A program made the position numbers and the translations under genes. Below, one piece after another: positions 1 to 5,466 of a stretch of DNA of 6,534 nt (positions are counted from its first letter, which is position 1; each line of letters starts with the position of its first letter). The DNA comes from Chloroflexi bacterium UBA4730. Lineage in GTDB: Bacteria; Chloroflexota; Limnocylindria; P2-11E. The notes under the pieces are model-generated. The model did no database searches. It was not told the DNA's origin and saw only the letters and a program-made list of their open reading frames with translations. The DNA is taken from positions 1-6,534 of the forward strand of contig DHJC01000045.1 in the NCBI GenBank assembly GCA_002404155.1, written 5' to 3'.

Positions 1-1
1 C

Positions 2-706
2 CAGCAGCAGATGCGCGAGCTCGCAGCGATCACCGCGACGCTGCACGCGAGCTTCGGGGTGACGTTGGACTCGGGTGGCGAAAAAGTGTTCGTCACCGAC
101 GATCGAGGCCGGATCATCGAGGACCGCCACTTCCTCACCGCGTTCGTCGGCCTCGTCGCGAAGACGACCCCCGGCCTGGTCGCGGTCCCGGTCTTCGCCC
201 CGGCGATCATCGAGCGGCTCGTGACGGAGGCGGGCGGACGGGTGCGGCGGGTCCGGGCGTCGGCGGAGGCCCAGATGGGCCTCGCCGCCCGCGAGCGCCC
301 GCTGCTGGTCGCGGACGGGCTCGGCGGCTTCATCTTCCCGCGGTTCCACCCGTCGTTCGACGGCCTGTTCGCGATCGTGAAGCTGCTCGAGCTCCTCGCC
401 GTCCGGCGCACCACCCTGGCGGAGGTGATGGACGCGACGCCGGCGGCGCACCTGGTGCGACTGAAGGTCGCCTGCCCCTGGGAGGACAAGGGCCGGGTGA
501 TGCGGATGCTGGCTCAGGAGCCGGCGACGGATCGCACGAAGCAGGTCGACGGGGTGAAGCACGTGTACGAGGGCGAGTGGGTGCTCGTGCTGCCCGACGC
601 CGATCAGCCGGTGTTCAGCGTGTGGGCCGAGGCGGCCGACGACGGCCGGGCCTGGTCGCTCGCGCACCAGTACGCGGACCGGGTGGGGGCCTTCCGGGCA
701 TCGTGA
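2..706 (+). CDS. C-terminal part of mannose-1-phosphate guanylyltransferase / degenerate phosphohexomutase-like protein (5' partial)
   Basis: The reading frame is open to the left edge (QQQ precedes the first Met at 11), so this is most likely the 3' end of a longer gene. The visible 234 residues resemble the last domains of phosphomannomutase/phosphoglucomutase as found fused behind a nucleotidyltransferase in actinobacterial and Chloroflexota sugar-nucleotide enzymes: a domain-II/III stretch (FIFPRFHPSFDGLFAIVKLL near residues 108-127 from Met 11), then PWEDKGRVMRML, then a C-terminal domain with GEWVLVLPDADQP and SVWAEA. Both mutase signature loops are altered: the metal-binding DGDGDR loop is DSGGEK (68-85), and the phosphate-binding RPSGTEP loop is LPDADQP (590-610). 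The domain is therefore probably not a working mutase. The guanylyltransferase half, if present, lies outside the window, so the activity is inferred from family architecture. The stop overlaps the GTG of the next gene by 4 nt (GTGA), which suggests an operon. Confidence 0.75.
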   Translation, partial: QQQMRELAAITATLHASFGVTLDSGGEKVFVTDDRGRIIEDRHFLTAFVGLVAKTTPGLVAVPVFAPAIIERLVTEAGGRVRRVRASAEAQMGLAARERPLLVADGLGGFIFPRFHPSFDGLFAIVKLLELLAVRRTTLAEVMDATPAAHLVRLKVACPWEDKGRVMRMLAQEPATDRTKQVDGVKHVYEGEWVLVLPDADQPVFSVWAEAADDGRAWSLAHQYADRVGAFRAS

Positions 707-1551
707 AGATCGCCATCGCCCAATGCGCGCCCGCGCTCGGGGCGATGAGGCGCAATCTCGAGATGCACCGCGAGTGGATCGGCAGAGCCCGCGCGACGGG
801 CGCGAAGCTCGTGGTGTTCCCCGAGCTCTCGCTCACCGGCTACTACCTCAAGGACCTTGCCGCCGACGTCGCGTGCGCGGCCGATGACCCGCGGCTCGCG
901 CCGATCGCCGATGCGTCGCGGGACATCGACGTGAGCGCCGGATTCGTCGAGCGCTCCCCTGACGCGACGCTCCACATCGCCCAGGGGTACTGGTCGGGCG
1001 GGGCCCTCCGGCACGTCCACCGGAAGGTGTATCTCCCGACCTACGGGATCTTCGACGACGGCCGCTACTTCGGACCCGGCGACCGCTTCGCGACGTTCGA
1101 GAGCGCCGCGGGCCGGGCGGGCATGGCGATCTGCGAAGACCTCTGGCACCTCTCGGTGCCGTACGTGTACGCGGTCGAAGGGGCGAGCGTGATCTTCGCG
1201 CCGGCCGCGAGCCCCGGCCGGGGCGTCGCGGAGGGCGGTGACCTCGGGACCGCTGCCTCGTGCCGGATGATGGATCGCTTCTACGCGCAGTACCTCACGC
1301 TGTACGTCGTCTTCGTGAATCGCGTCGGCCATGAGGACGGCATCGGGTTCTGGGGCGGCTCGGAGGTGATCGGTCCCGACGGGACCATCTGCGCCCGGGC
1401 GAAGGAGTGGGACGAGGAGCTCCTCGTCGCCGACCTCGACCTCGAGCTCGTCGCGCGCGAGCGGGCCCGGAATCCGCTCCTTCGCGACGAGCGTCCCGAT
1501 CTCGTCTTCCGGGTCCTCGCCGAGCGCATGGGCGTACGGGTGACGGAGTGA
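703..1551 (+). CDS. Nitrilase-superfamily amidohydrolase, probable separate glutaminase subunit of NAD+ synthetase
   Basis: A carbon-nitrogen hydrolase of 282 residues. The catalytic triad is visible: Glu41 in VVFPELSLTGY, Lys108 in HRKVYLPTYG and Cys144 in MAICEDLWH. The wording around the Lys (LPTYGIFDDGRYF) and Cys (ICEDLW) is typical of the N-terminal glutaminase domain of glutamine-dependent NAD+ synthetase, where the Cys releases ammonia from glutamine for amidation of deamido-NAD+. The length matches that domain alone. The gene directly downstream is a stand-alone NadE synthetase, so I infer that the two polypeptides form a split version of the fused enzyme. GTG 703 is chosen as start because it begins VKIAIAQ, the normal first beta strand of the family, and overlaps the previous stop as GTGA. 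A longer reading from 577 only adds out-of-frame sequence of the upstream gene. Another nitrilase-family amidase is the alternative; the cytoplasmic location is inferred from the lack of a signal peptide. Confidence 0.88.
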   Translation: MKIAIAQCAPALGAMRRNLEMHREWIGRARATGAKLVVFPELSLTGYYLKDLAADVACAADDPRLAPIADASRDIDVSAGFVERSPDATLHIAQGYWSGGALRHVHRKVYLPTYGIFDDGRYFGPGDRFATFESAAGRAGMAICEDLWHLSVPYVYAVEGASVIFAPAASPGRGVAEGGDLGTAASCRMMDRFYAQYLTLYVVFVNRVGHEDGIGFWGGSEVIGPDGTICARAKEWDEELLVADLDLELVARERARNPLLRDERPDLVFRVLAERMGVRVTE

Positions 1552-2411
1552 TCGACGAGCGGCCGGCGATCCGGATGGCGCCCGGTGACCTCACGCCGCT
1601 CCGCATCGATGAGGTGCTCGTGCGCAAGATGCTGGTCGCCTTCCTTCGCGACGAGACCCTGAAGACCGGCGCGACGCGCCTCGTGCTCGGCGTGTCCGGC
1701 GGCGTCGATAGCGCGGTCGTCGCCGCGCTCGCCGCCGAAGCCCTCGGTCCGGACAACGTCCTGGGCCTGTTCACGCCGTACCGCACGACCGCGGGGCGGT
1801 CGAAGACCGACGCCCTGGACGTGGCCCGCGCCCTCGGCATCCACCTGGAGGAGGTCCCGATCACGGCGCAGGTCGACGGCTATTTCGCGATGCTCCCGAG
1901 GGCCGACAAGGTCCGCATGGGGAACAAGATGGCCCGCGAGCGGAAGAGCATCGAGTACGACCGCTCGTGGCCCGACGGCCTGGTGCTCGGTACGTCGAAC
2001 AAGACCGAGCTGCTGCTCGGGTACGGCACGCAGTTCGGCGACCTCGCGTGCGCGCTGAACCCGGTGGGTGATCTGTACAAGACGCAGCTGCGCGAATTGG
2101 CGGTGCATGTCGGCGTGCCGCGCGGGGTCATCGAGAAGCCGCCGAGCGCGGACCTCTGGGAGGGCCAGACCGACGAGGGCGAGCTCGGCTTCACCTATGA
2201 GGAGTCCGACCTGATCCTCTACCACATGGTCGATCGCCGGGCCCGGCCGGCCGAGCTCGTGGCCGCGGGGTTCGACGCCGGGTTGATCGCGAAGATCCGG
2301 GAGCGCATCCGCCGGAACCACTTCAAGCGCGTCATGCCGCTCATCGCGAAGGTGAGCCTTCGCACCGTCGGGCACGACTTCCTCTATCCGCGCGACTGGG
2401 AAGCCGACTGA
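1548..2411 (+). CDS. nadE: NAD+ synthetase (ammonia-dependent-type catalytic subunit)
   Basis: The protein performs the last step of NAD+ synthesis, ATP-dependent amidation of nicotinic acid adenine dinucleotide through an adenylate intermediate. Its 287 residues match stand-alone NadE. The PP-loop SGGVDS is at residues 50-55. The conserved block GTSNKTELLLGYGTQFGD lies at 148-165, followed by NPVGDLYKTQ. The substrate and metal-handling segment KPPSADLWEGQTDEGELG covers 197-214. No glutaminase domain is present in this polypeptide, but the gene immediately before it encodes one. GTG 1548 gives a 4-nt GTGA overlap with the amidase stop, repeating the arrangement at 703. ATG 1575 (residue 10) is the alternative start and would cost nothing known to be essential. 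The frame is open further left to 1407, but that part translates into arginine-rich shadow sequence of the amidase gene. The coupling suggests equimolar production of amidase and synthetase. Confidence 0.95.
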   Translation: MIDERPAIRMAPGDLTPLRIDEVLVRKMLVAFLRDETLKTGATRLVLGVSGGVDSAVVAALAAEALGPDNVLGLFTPYRTTAGRSKTDALDVARALGIHLEEVPITAQVDGYFAMLPRADKVRMGNKMARERKSIEYDRSWPDGLVLGTSNKTELLLGYGTQFGDLACALNPVGDLYKTQLRELAVHVGVPRGVIEKPPSADLWEGQTDEGELGFTYEESDLILYHMVDRRARPAELVAAGFDAGLIAKIRERIRRNHFKRVMPLIAKVSLRTVGHDFLYPRDWEAD

Positions 2412-3301
2412 GCCGGACGGCCCTTGGCTATGTCTTCGCGATCGCCGCCGCCGCGTTCTATGCGGTCGGCGGGGTCATCGCGAAACGGGCGTTCGACCTG
2501 GGCATGCCGCCGGACACGCTCGCGGAGTGGCGGATCCTGTTCGCGTCCGTCGTGTTCATCGCGATCACGCTCGCGTTCAAGCGCCAGGATCTGCTGGCCG
2601 TACGACGGGTGGACCTGCCGTTCCTCGCGCTCTTCGGCCTGCTCGGGGTGCTCGCGGTCCAGCTCGTCTACTACGAGGCCATCCGGCGCATCCCCATCGG
2701 CGTCGCGCTCGTGATCGAGTACACCGCCCCGCTCCTGATCCTCGGCTTCTGGCGGCTGCGCGGCCGCCACGTCGGTCTCGGGCTGTGGCTCGCCGGTGTG
2801 CTCACGCTCATCGGCTGCTACTTCGTCGTCGGCGCGTACGACGCCCAGCTCCGCCAGGTGAACGCGGGGGGTGCGCTGCTCGCAGCGGTCGACGCGATCA
2901 TCCTCGCGTCGTACTTCCTTCTCACCGAGCGACTCGTGACGCGCTACTCGAGCTGGGCGCTGCTCTGCGTCGGCTTCGGGACGGCCGCGCTCGCGTGGTC
3001 GATCGCCCGGCCGCCGTGGACGCTCCCGTGGGCCAGCCTGCAGGGAGAGATCGGCTGGTACGTGCTCGGCGTCGTCGTCATCGCGACCGTGATCCCGTAC
3101 CTGTTCAGCGTCGGGGCGGTGCGGCTGATCCCCGCGGCCCGCGTCGGCCTCACCTCGACCGCCGAGCCGGTGATCGCCGCGATCGCCGCGTGGCTGCTCA
3201 TTGGCGAGTCGCTCCAGGCACTGCAGGTGGTCGGTGGCCTGATCGTGATGGTGGGGATCCTCGTCGCGCAACGGGTGCGACTCAGCGCCGAGGGCGTGTA
3301 G
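2408..3301 (+). CDS. EamA/DMT-superfamily permease with a probable CTG start
   Basis: An inner-membrane drug/metabolite-type transporter of 297 residues, with two EamA repeats and about ten hydrophobic helices. Repeat 1 contains YYEAIRRIPIGVALVIEYTA and a following hydrophobic helix. Repeat 2 contains IPAARVGLTSTAEPVIAAIA, then a helix with IGESL and a closing helix VVGGLIVMVGILVAQ. These are typical positions for the family. Substrate unknown; amino acids or other metabolites are exported by relatives. The first ATG (2504) would delete the first membrane helix, because the sequence before it reads LGYVFAIAAAAFYAVGGVIA in the same frame. No ATG or TTG precedes that helix. CTG 2408 overlaps the nadE stop as CTGA, matching the GTGA overlaps upstream, and gives the usual family length. 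GTG 2351 is a further in-frame option but would overlap nadE by 61 nt and add a charged tail. Exact start uncertain, identity firm. Confidence 0.88.
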   Translation: MSRTALGYVFAIAAAAFYAVGGVIAKRAFDLGMPPDTLAEWRILFASVVFIAITLAFKRQDLLAVRRVDLPFLALFGLLGVLAVQLVYYEAIRRIPIGVALVIEYTAPLLILGFWRLRGRHVGLGLWLAGVLTLIGCYFVVGAYDAQLRQVNAGGALLAAVDAIILASYFLLTERLVTRYSSWALLCVGFGTAALAWSIARPPWTLPWASLQGEIGWYVLGVVVIATVIPYLFSVGAVRLIPAARVGLTSTAEPVIAAIAAWLLIGESLQALQVVGGLIVMVGILVAQRVRLSAEGV

Positions 3302-3315
3302 CGGCGCACCGGGGC

Positions 3316-3329
3316 ACGGCATGTGCCGT
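3316..3329. promoter_or_regulatory. Perfect 14-bp palindrome, candidate operator
   Basis: ACGGCATGTGCCGT is a perfect dyad (ACGGCA-TG-TGCCGT) in the 65-bp gap between the permease stop and the next gene. It lies about 37 bp before the start codon, where a transcription-factor site or a small transcript hairpin could act. A second weaker hairpin, TCGGT-agag-ACCGA (3333-3346), follows it just before the Shine-Dalgarno. No clear -35/-10 pair is recognised. Function is inferred from symmetry and position only. Confidence 0.35.
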
Positions 3330-3350
3330 ACGTCGGTAGAGACCGAAGAC

Positions 3351-3357
3351 AAAGGAG
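3351..3357 (+). promoter_or_regulatory. Shine-Dalgarno site of the membrane-anchored protein gene
   Basis: AAAGGAG ends 9 nt before ATG 3367 and is the clearest ribosome-binding site in the window. It decides the start of the following gene, whose first residues then run straight into the membrane anchor. The genes of the upstream string instead rely on overlapping stops and starts. Confidence 0.65.
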
Positions 3358-3366
3358 ACCGATGCC

Positions 3367-3873
3367 ATGACGGCAACCCAGATCATCGTGGCCGTGGTCG
3401 CGGTCGTCGTCGTCGCCGCGATCGCGTACGTCATCCTCAAGCAGCAGCGCTCGAAAGCCCTGCGGAGCCGGATCGGGACGCGTGCCGAAGGGCTCGACAT
3501 CCGGCCGCTGGCGCCCGACGAGCGGTCGCGGTACGCCGCTCGGTGGAAGACGGTGCAGGCACGATCCGTCGACGACCCGGCGGCGTCCATCGGCGATGCC
3601 GATCGGCTCGTCGCCGAGGTGATGAGCACGCGGGGCTATCCGATGGCGGACTTCGAGCAGCGGGCCACCGACATCTCGGTGAGCCATCCCGAGGTGGTCG
3701 AGCATTACCGCACGGCGCGCGACGTCGCCCAGCTGCATCGCCAGCGTCCGGTGAGCACGGAGGAGCTGCGCACGGCGTTCCGCCATTACCGCGAGCTGTT
3801 CGCGTCGCTGCTGGAGGCTGAAGCCGGCCAGACCGAGGGCGCGATCGCCGACGAGCCGACCGCGATCCGTTGA
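3367..3873 (+). CDS. Single-TM membrane-anchored protein of unknown function
   Basis: The protein has 168 residues. Residues 6-23 (IIVAVVAVVVVAAIAYVI) form one hydrophobic helix, followed by a basic stretch (KQQRSKALRSR), which suggests an N-out/C-in anchor with the soluble part in the cytoplasm by the positive-inside rule. The soluble part carries a conserved-looking helical segment: RYAARWKTVQARSVDDP, ADRLVAEVMSTRGYP, FEQRATDISVSHPEVVEHYR, then HYRELFASLLE. I recall this W..VQ..FVDDP / AD.LV..VM..RGYP / HP.VV..YR pattern from short hypothetical proteins in many soil bacteria, but know no assigned function. The gene has its own good Shine-Dalgarno and a hairpin beginning at its stop codon, so it is probably a single-gene transcription unit rather than the last gene of the NAD/permease string. 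The acidic C-terminal tail looks unstructured. Confidence 0.85.
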   Translation: MTATQIIVAVVAVVVVAAIAYVILKQQRSKALRSRIGTRAEGLDIRPLAPDERSRYAARWKTVQARSVDDPAASIGDADRLVAEVMSTRGYPMADFEQRATDISVSHPEVVEHYRTARDVAQLHRQRPVSTEELRTAFRHYRELFASLLEAEAGQTEGAIADEPTAIR

Positions 3874-3923
3874 CGCGCCGGCGGGGATGCCCGCTCCCAC
3901 CGGCAGGGGCCCGCCGGCGCGTC
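3872..3923. terminator. Strong hairpin between convergent genes, probable bidirectional terminator
   Basis: Two perfect 14-nt arms, GACGCGCCGGCGGG (3872-3885) and CCCGCCGGCGCGTC (3910-3923), enclose a 24-nt loop that can itself pair TGCC with GGCA (3888-3891 and 3902-3905). It begins within the stop codon of the + strand gene and ends 19 nt before the stop of the convergent - strand small gene. No long T tract follows on either strand, so this is a GC-rich terminator or mRNA 3'-end stabiliser rather than a textbook intrinsic terminator. Confidence 0.6.
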
Positions 3924-3942
3924 TTCGGACGAAGGAAGGGGG

Positions 3943-4104
3943 TTAGACCTGGAGAAGGGCCCCGATCGCCAAGATCAGCTCGGTGAGCTGGTGACCCAGG
4001 TAGAGCACCGCGATGAGGACCGTCAACAGGACCACCGCGACGACCGCGAAGTGCTGGATCGACTGCTCAGTGTCGATACGGTCATATCCGCTTCGTGTAC
4101 TCAT
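3943..4104 (-). CDS. Small single-TM membrane protein (53 aa), function unknown
   Basis: Reading the - strand from ATG (4104-4102) gives 53 residues: a polar, charged N-terminus (MSTRSGYDRIDTEQSIQHF), a long hydrophobic helix (residues 20-36, AVVAVVLLTVLIAVLYL), a short polar turn GHQLTE, a second hydrophobic stretch LILAIGALLQV, and a TAA stop. This ordered arrangement is unlike the arginine-rich shadow translations elsewhere in the window, and the opposite strand shows nothing protein-like here. I see no Shine-Dalgarno. A TAATTT (TANNNT) box ends 7 nt before the ATG, which would suit a leaderless transcript. The gene is convergent with the 168-aa membrane-anchored gene and shares the intervening hairpin. 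Function unknown; no family recognised. Confidence 0.6.
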   Translation of the reverse strand: MSTRSGYDRIDTEQSIQHFAVVAVVLLTVLIAVLYLGHQLTELILAIGALLQV

Positions 4105-4111
4105 GTGCGCC

Positions 4112-4117
4112 AAATTA
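4112..4117 (-). promoter_or_regulatory. Candidate -10 box for a leaderless transcript
   Basis: TAATTT on the - strand matches the loose TANNNT -10 pattern of high-GC bacteria and stands 7 nt before the ATG of the 53-aa gene. This distance would start transcription at or near the A of the start codon. No convincing -35 hexamer is seen about 17 nt further upstream. The surrounding 30 bp are visibly AT-richer than the rest of the window. Confidence 0.3.
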
Positions 4118-4147
4118 GGTGCTTAGGTAGGCGGGTGTATGTACCTA
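4115..4147. repeat. Cluster of AGGT(A/G) direct and inverted repeats upstream of the small gene
   Basis: TTAGGT occurs at 4115-4120 and again at 4123-4128, an 8-bp period. TAGGTA (4124-4129) is also mirrored by TACCTA (4142-4147) across 12 bp. The cluster overlaps or lies just upstream of the candidate -10 box of the 53-aa gene, the place for a repressor or activator site. A short hairpin CCGTTT/AAACGG (4156-4161 and 4169-4174) follows. Function is inferred from arrangement only. Confidence 0.35.
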
Positions 4148-4228
4148 CTTCCAGGCCGTTTTCGGGCCAAACGGTTTCAGGGGAGGAGCGTTTAAGCGGA
4201 TAACGCGCGCGGCGAGAGTCGTGTGCGA

Positions 4229-4282
4229 AGCGAGGGACGGGGCGGGGGGTTCGGGCTCCCCGCCCCGTGTCGTTCCCTCGCT
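4229..4282. terminator. Long GC-rich hairpin at the 3' end of the decayed gene
   Basis: Arms AGCGAGGGA (4229-4237) with TCCCTCGCT (4274-4282), and CGGGGCGGGG (4238-4247) with CCCCGCCCCG (4258-4267), pair perfectly apart from a 6-nt one-sided bulge (TGTCGT). The loop is 10 nt. The hairpin begins at the last stop codon of the - strand pseudogene, matching the terminator of that gene before it decayed. On the + strand it is followed by ATTTGTGT. It could stop transcription in either direction. Confidence 0.65.
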
Positions 4283-5190
4283 ATTTGTGTATCATGATGC
4301 TCCCGCCGCCGAGAGTCGTCGGATCCGCGGCATCTCGTGCGTTGGGCTAATTGTCGTACACGATGATCCCGCCGTTCGGTCGTTGTCCCAAATCTTGATA
4401 CGGAACCTGTCGGCTCCGCCGCCGCCCGTCACGTCTCCGTCGATGGCGGTCAGCATGAATCCGATCCACCGCCGATCGTGACCGGCGCGCTCCACGTCGC
4501 GCCTGCGTTGATCGAGCTGATCTACAGCACGTCCGCGTTCGCACCGTTCCAGTTCGCCCACACCACGTGACAGCGATGTTCCGGAAAGGGCGAACGCCGG
4601 CAAGCTGTTGTCCGGAAGGTCCCACCCGGTAGCGGGCTCGGGATGGCGTTGATGGTCGCGAGGATATTCGTCGTGAACGTCGCGCCGCCGTCGGTCGAGC
4701 TCGAGGAGGCCACGACGTTGTGGCTCCGCGAGAACGCGATGTATGTCACCTGCATGGTGCCGAAGGCGTCGACGAAGAGGACCGAGCCCTGGTTGTACTT
4801 GAACGGCGACACCGTTGTGGGCGTCGTCCAACTCGTGCCGCCGTCGGTCGTCTTGGAGTTGACGGTGAGGACGCGACCGAACTGTTGCTGGGATCTGCGC
4901 CGACCCATTCCTTGTCGTTGAAGAGCGCCGCGCCGACCGTCGCACTCGTCTGAATGACGAAGCTCGAGCTCCAGCGAACGCCCTTGTCGGTCGGGCGGCT
5001 CACGGCGACCGCGTTGGCGTTGCCCGAGTGGTCGAACGCGAGGTTCGCTTACCAGAAAGTGTCGGACGGCCAGACCGTGACGGACGGATCGCCTGCCGGC
5101 TCGTACGGACCGGAGTGGTCGTGTTCCCCTGGACGAGGTCGGGTAGGAACCCGCAACTCCCTAGAGGTGGCGCCGCCATCGAATGCCATC
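4281..5190 (-). pseudogene. Decayed sialidase/BNR-propeller secreted protein gene with glycine-rich C-terminal tail
   Basis: No single frame is open, but the three - frames together read as one protein. In order: AFDGGAT and GDPSVTVWPSDTFW, stop TAA (5049-5051), then ANLAFDHSGNANAVAVSR, WSSSFVIQTSATVG and LFNDKEWVGADP. The frame changes near 4880-4900 to FGRVLTVNSK, TTDGGTSWTTP, QGSVLFVDAFGTMQVTYIAF and STDGGATFTTNILATINAIP. It shifts twice more around PDNSLPAFALSGTSL and HVVWANWNGANADVL, meets TAG (4522-4524), then reads NAGATWSAPVTIGGG. Another shift gives GFMLTAIDGDVTGGGGADRF and RIKIWD, a further one GGIIVYDN, then TAG (4347-4349) and DPTTLGGGSIMIHK up to the final TAG (4281-4283). The DGG-T-W Asp-box-like motifs and NDKEW point to an exo-sialidase/BNR-type beta propeller. 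The tail is a separate secreted-protein module, entered in its middle, which suggests an internal deletion. The 5' end and signal peptide are not recognisable; assembly errors are an alternative to true decay. Confidence 0.8.
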
Positions 5191-5408
5191 GGGCCATGCG
5201 CGCCCAAGCCACTCGGGTCCCTCCATCCAACACGCGAGGCGCGACGCCGCGGCCGCGGTTCCCGCTGATGAGCGGTTGGGTGCCAGCGGGAGGTGAGGCT
5301 AATATGCGCGACTTCCGGGGCGGTCAAATCGCACGTCGCTTCAGCGGCTCTCCGCTCGTCGCCAACGGCGCTGTGCCGCACCCTACCCCGGATCGTGCGG
5401 CAATGGTG
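5191..5408. other. Stretch without a recognisable gene, probable eroded 5' part of the pseudogene
   Basis: This interval lies between the first recognisable propeller residues of the - strand pseudogene and the hairpin behind the next gene. A - strand frame is open from 5381, but its arginine- and proline-rich translation shows no signal peptide or family motif until AFDGGAT. No promoter, RNA gene or repeat is evident. It probably contains the lost N-terminal coding part. Confidence 0.4.
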
Positions 5409-5436
5409 AGGGCCCCGGCCGGTGAGCCGGGGCCCT
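5409..5436. terminator. Hairpin terminator behind the MBG/Ig-like gene
   Basis: Perfect 11-nt arms AGGGCCCCGGC (5409-5419) and GCCGGGGCCCT (5426-5436) enclose the 6-nt loop CGGTGA. The hairpin stands about 30 nt beyond the TAG of the - strand MBG/Ig gene. The + strand side continues TCTTCCTCC, the nearest thing to a pyrimidine tail. In the - direction there is no T tract. Together with its position this supports a 3'-end element for the - strand gene. Confidence 0.65.
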
Positions 5437-5466
5437 TCTTCCTCCGCCGCGAGCGCGTGTTGTCGG

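Noticed and set aside
577..702. Extended start of the amidase 42 codons upstream
   Set aside because: The added residues (MGARAARRRS...) are an arginine-rich out-of-frame reading of the preceding gene. The family's first beta strand begins at GTG 703.
1407..1547. Extended start of NadE inside the amidase gene
   Set aside because: The extension is arginine/proline-rich shadow sequence and would overlap the amidase by 145 bp. GTG 1548 gives the normal length.
1281..2375. Long - strand open frame of 364 codons opposite nadE
   Set aside because: It is antisense to a clearly identified gene, and its His/Arg/Asp-rich translation is typical of the reverse of high-GC coding sequence.
2527..3339. 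+ strand frame of 270 codons overlapping the permease
   Set aside because: The translation is nearly all Arg, Pro and Gly from the shifted frame of the permease gene. The permease frame has family motifs and membrane helices.
2384..3376. Long - strand open frame of 330 codons opposite the permease
   Set aside because: The Arg/Asp/Glu/His-rich composition without motifs is a shadow of the membrane-protein gene on the + strand.
4115..4147. CRISPR-like or phage attachment repeats
   Set aside because: The repeats are only 6 bp and not regularly spaced beyond two copies; there is no integrase, cas gene or tRNA nearby.
3991..4203. + strand frame of 70 codons across the small-gene region
   Set aside because: The charged, patternless translation (HRDEDRQQDHRDDRE) is the antisense of the 53-aa membrane protein, which makes better sense as a gene.
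4292..4945. - strand frame of 217 codons taken as an intact gene
   Set aside because: Only short segments of it carry sialidase or tail wording. The rest is frame-shifted Arg-rich sequence, so it is part of the pseudogene and not a separate protein.
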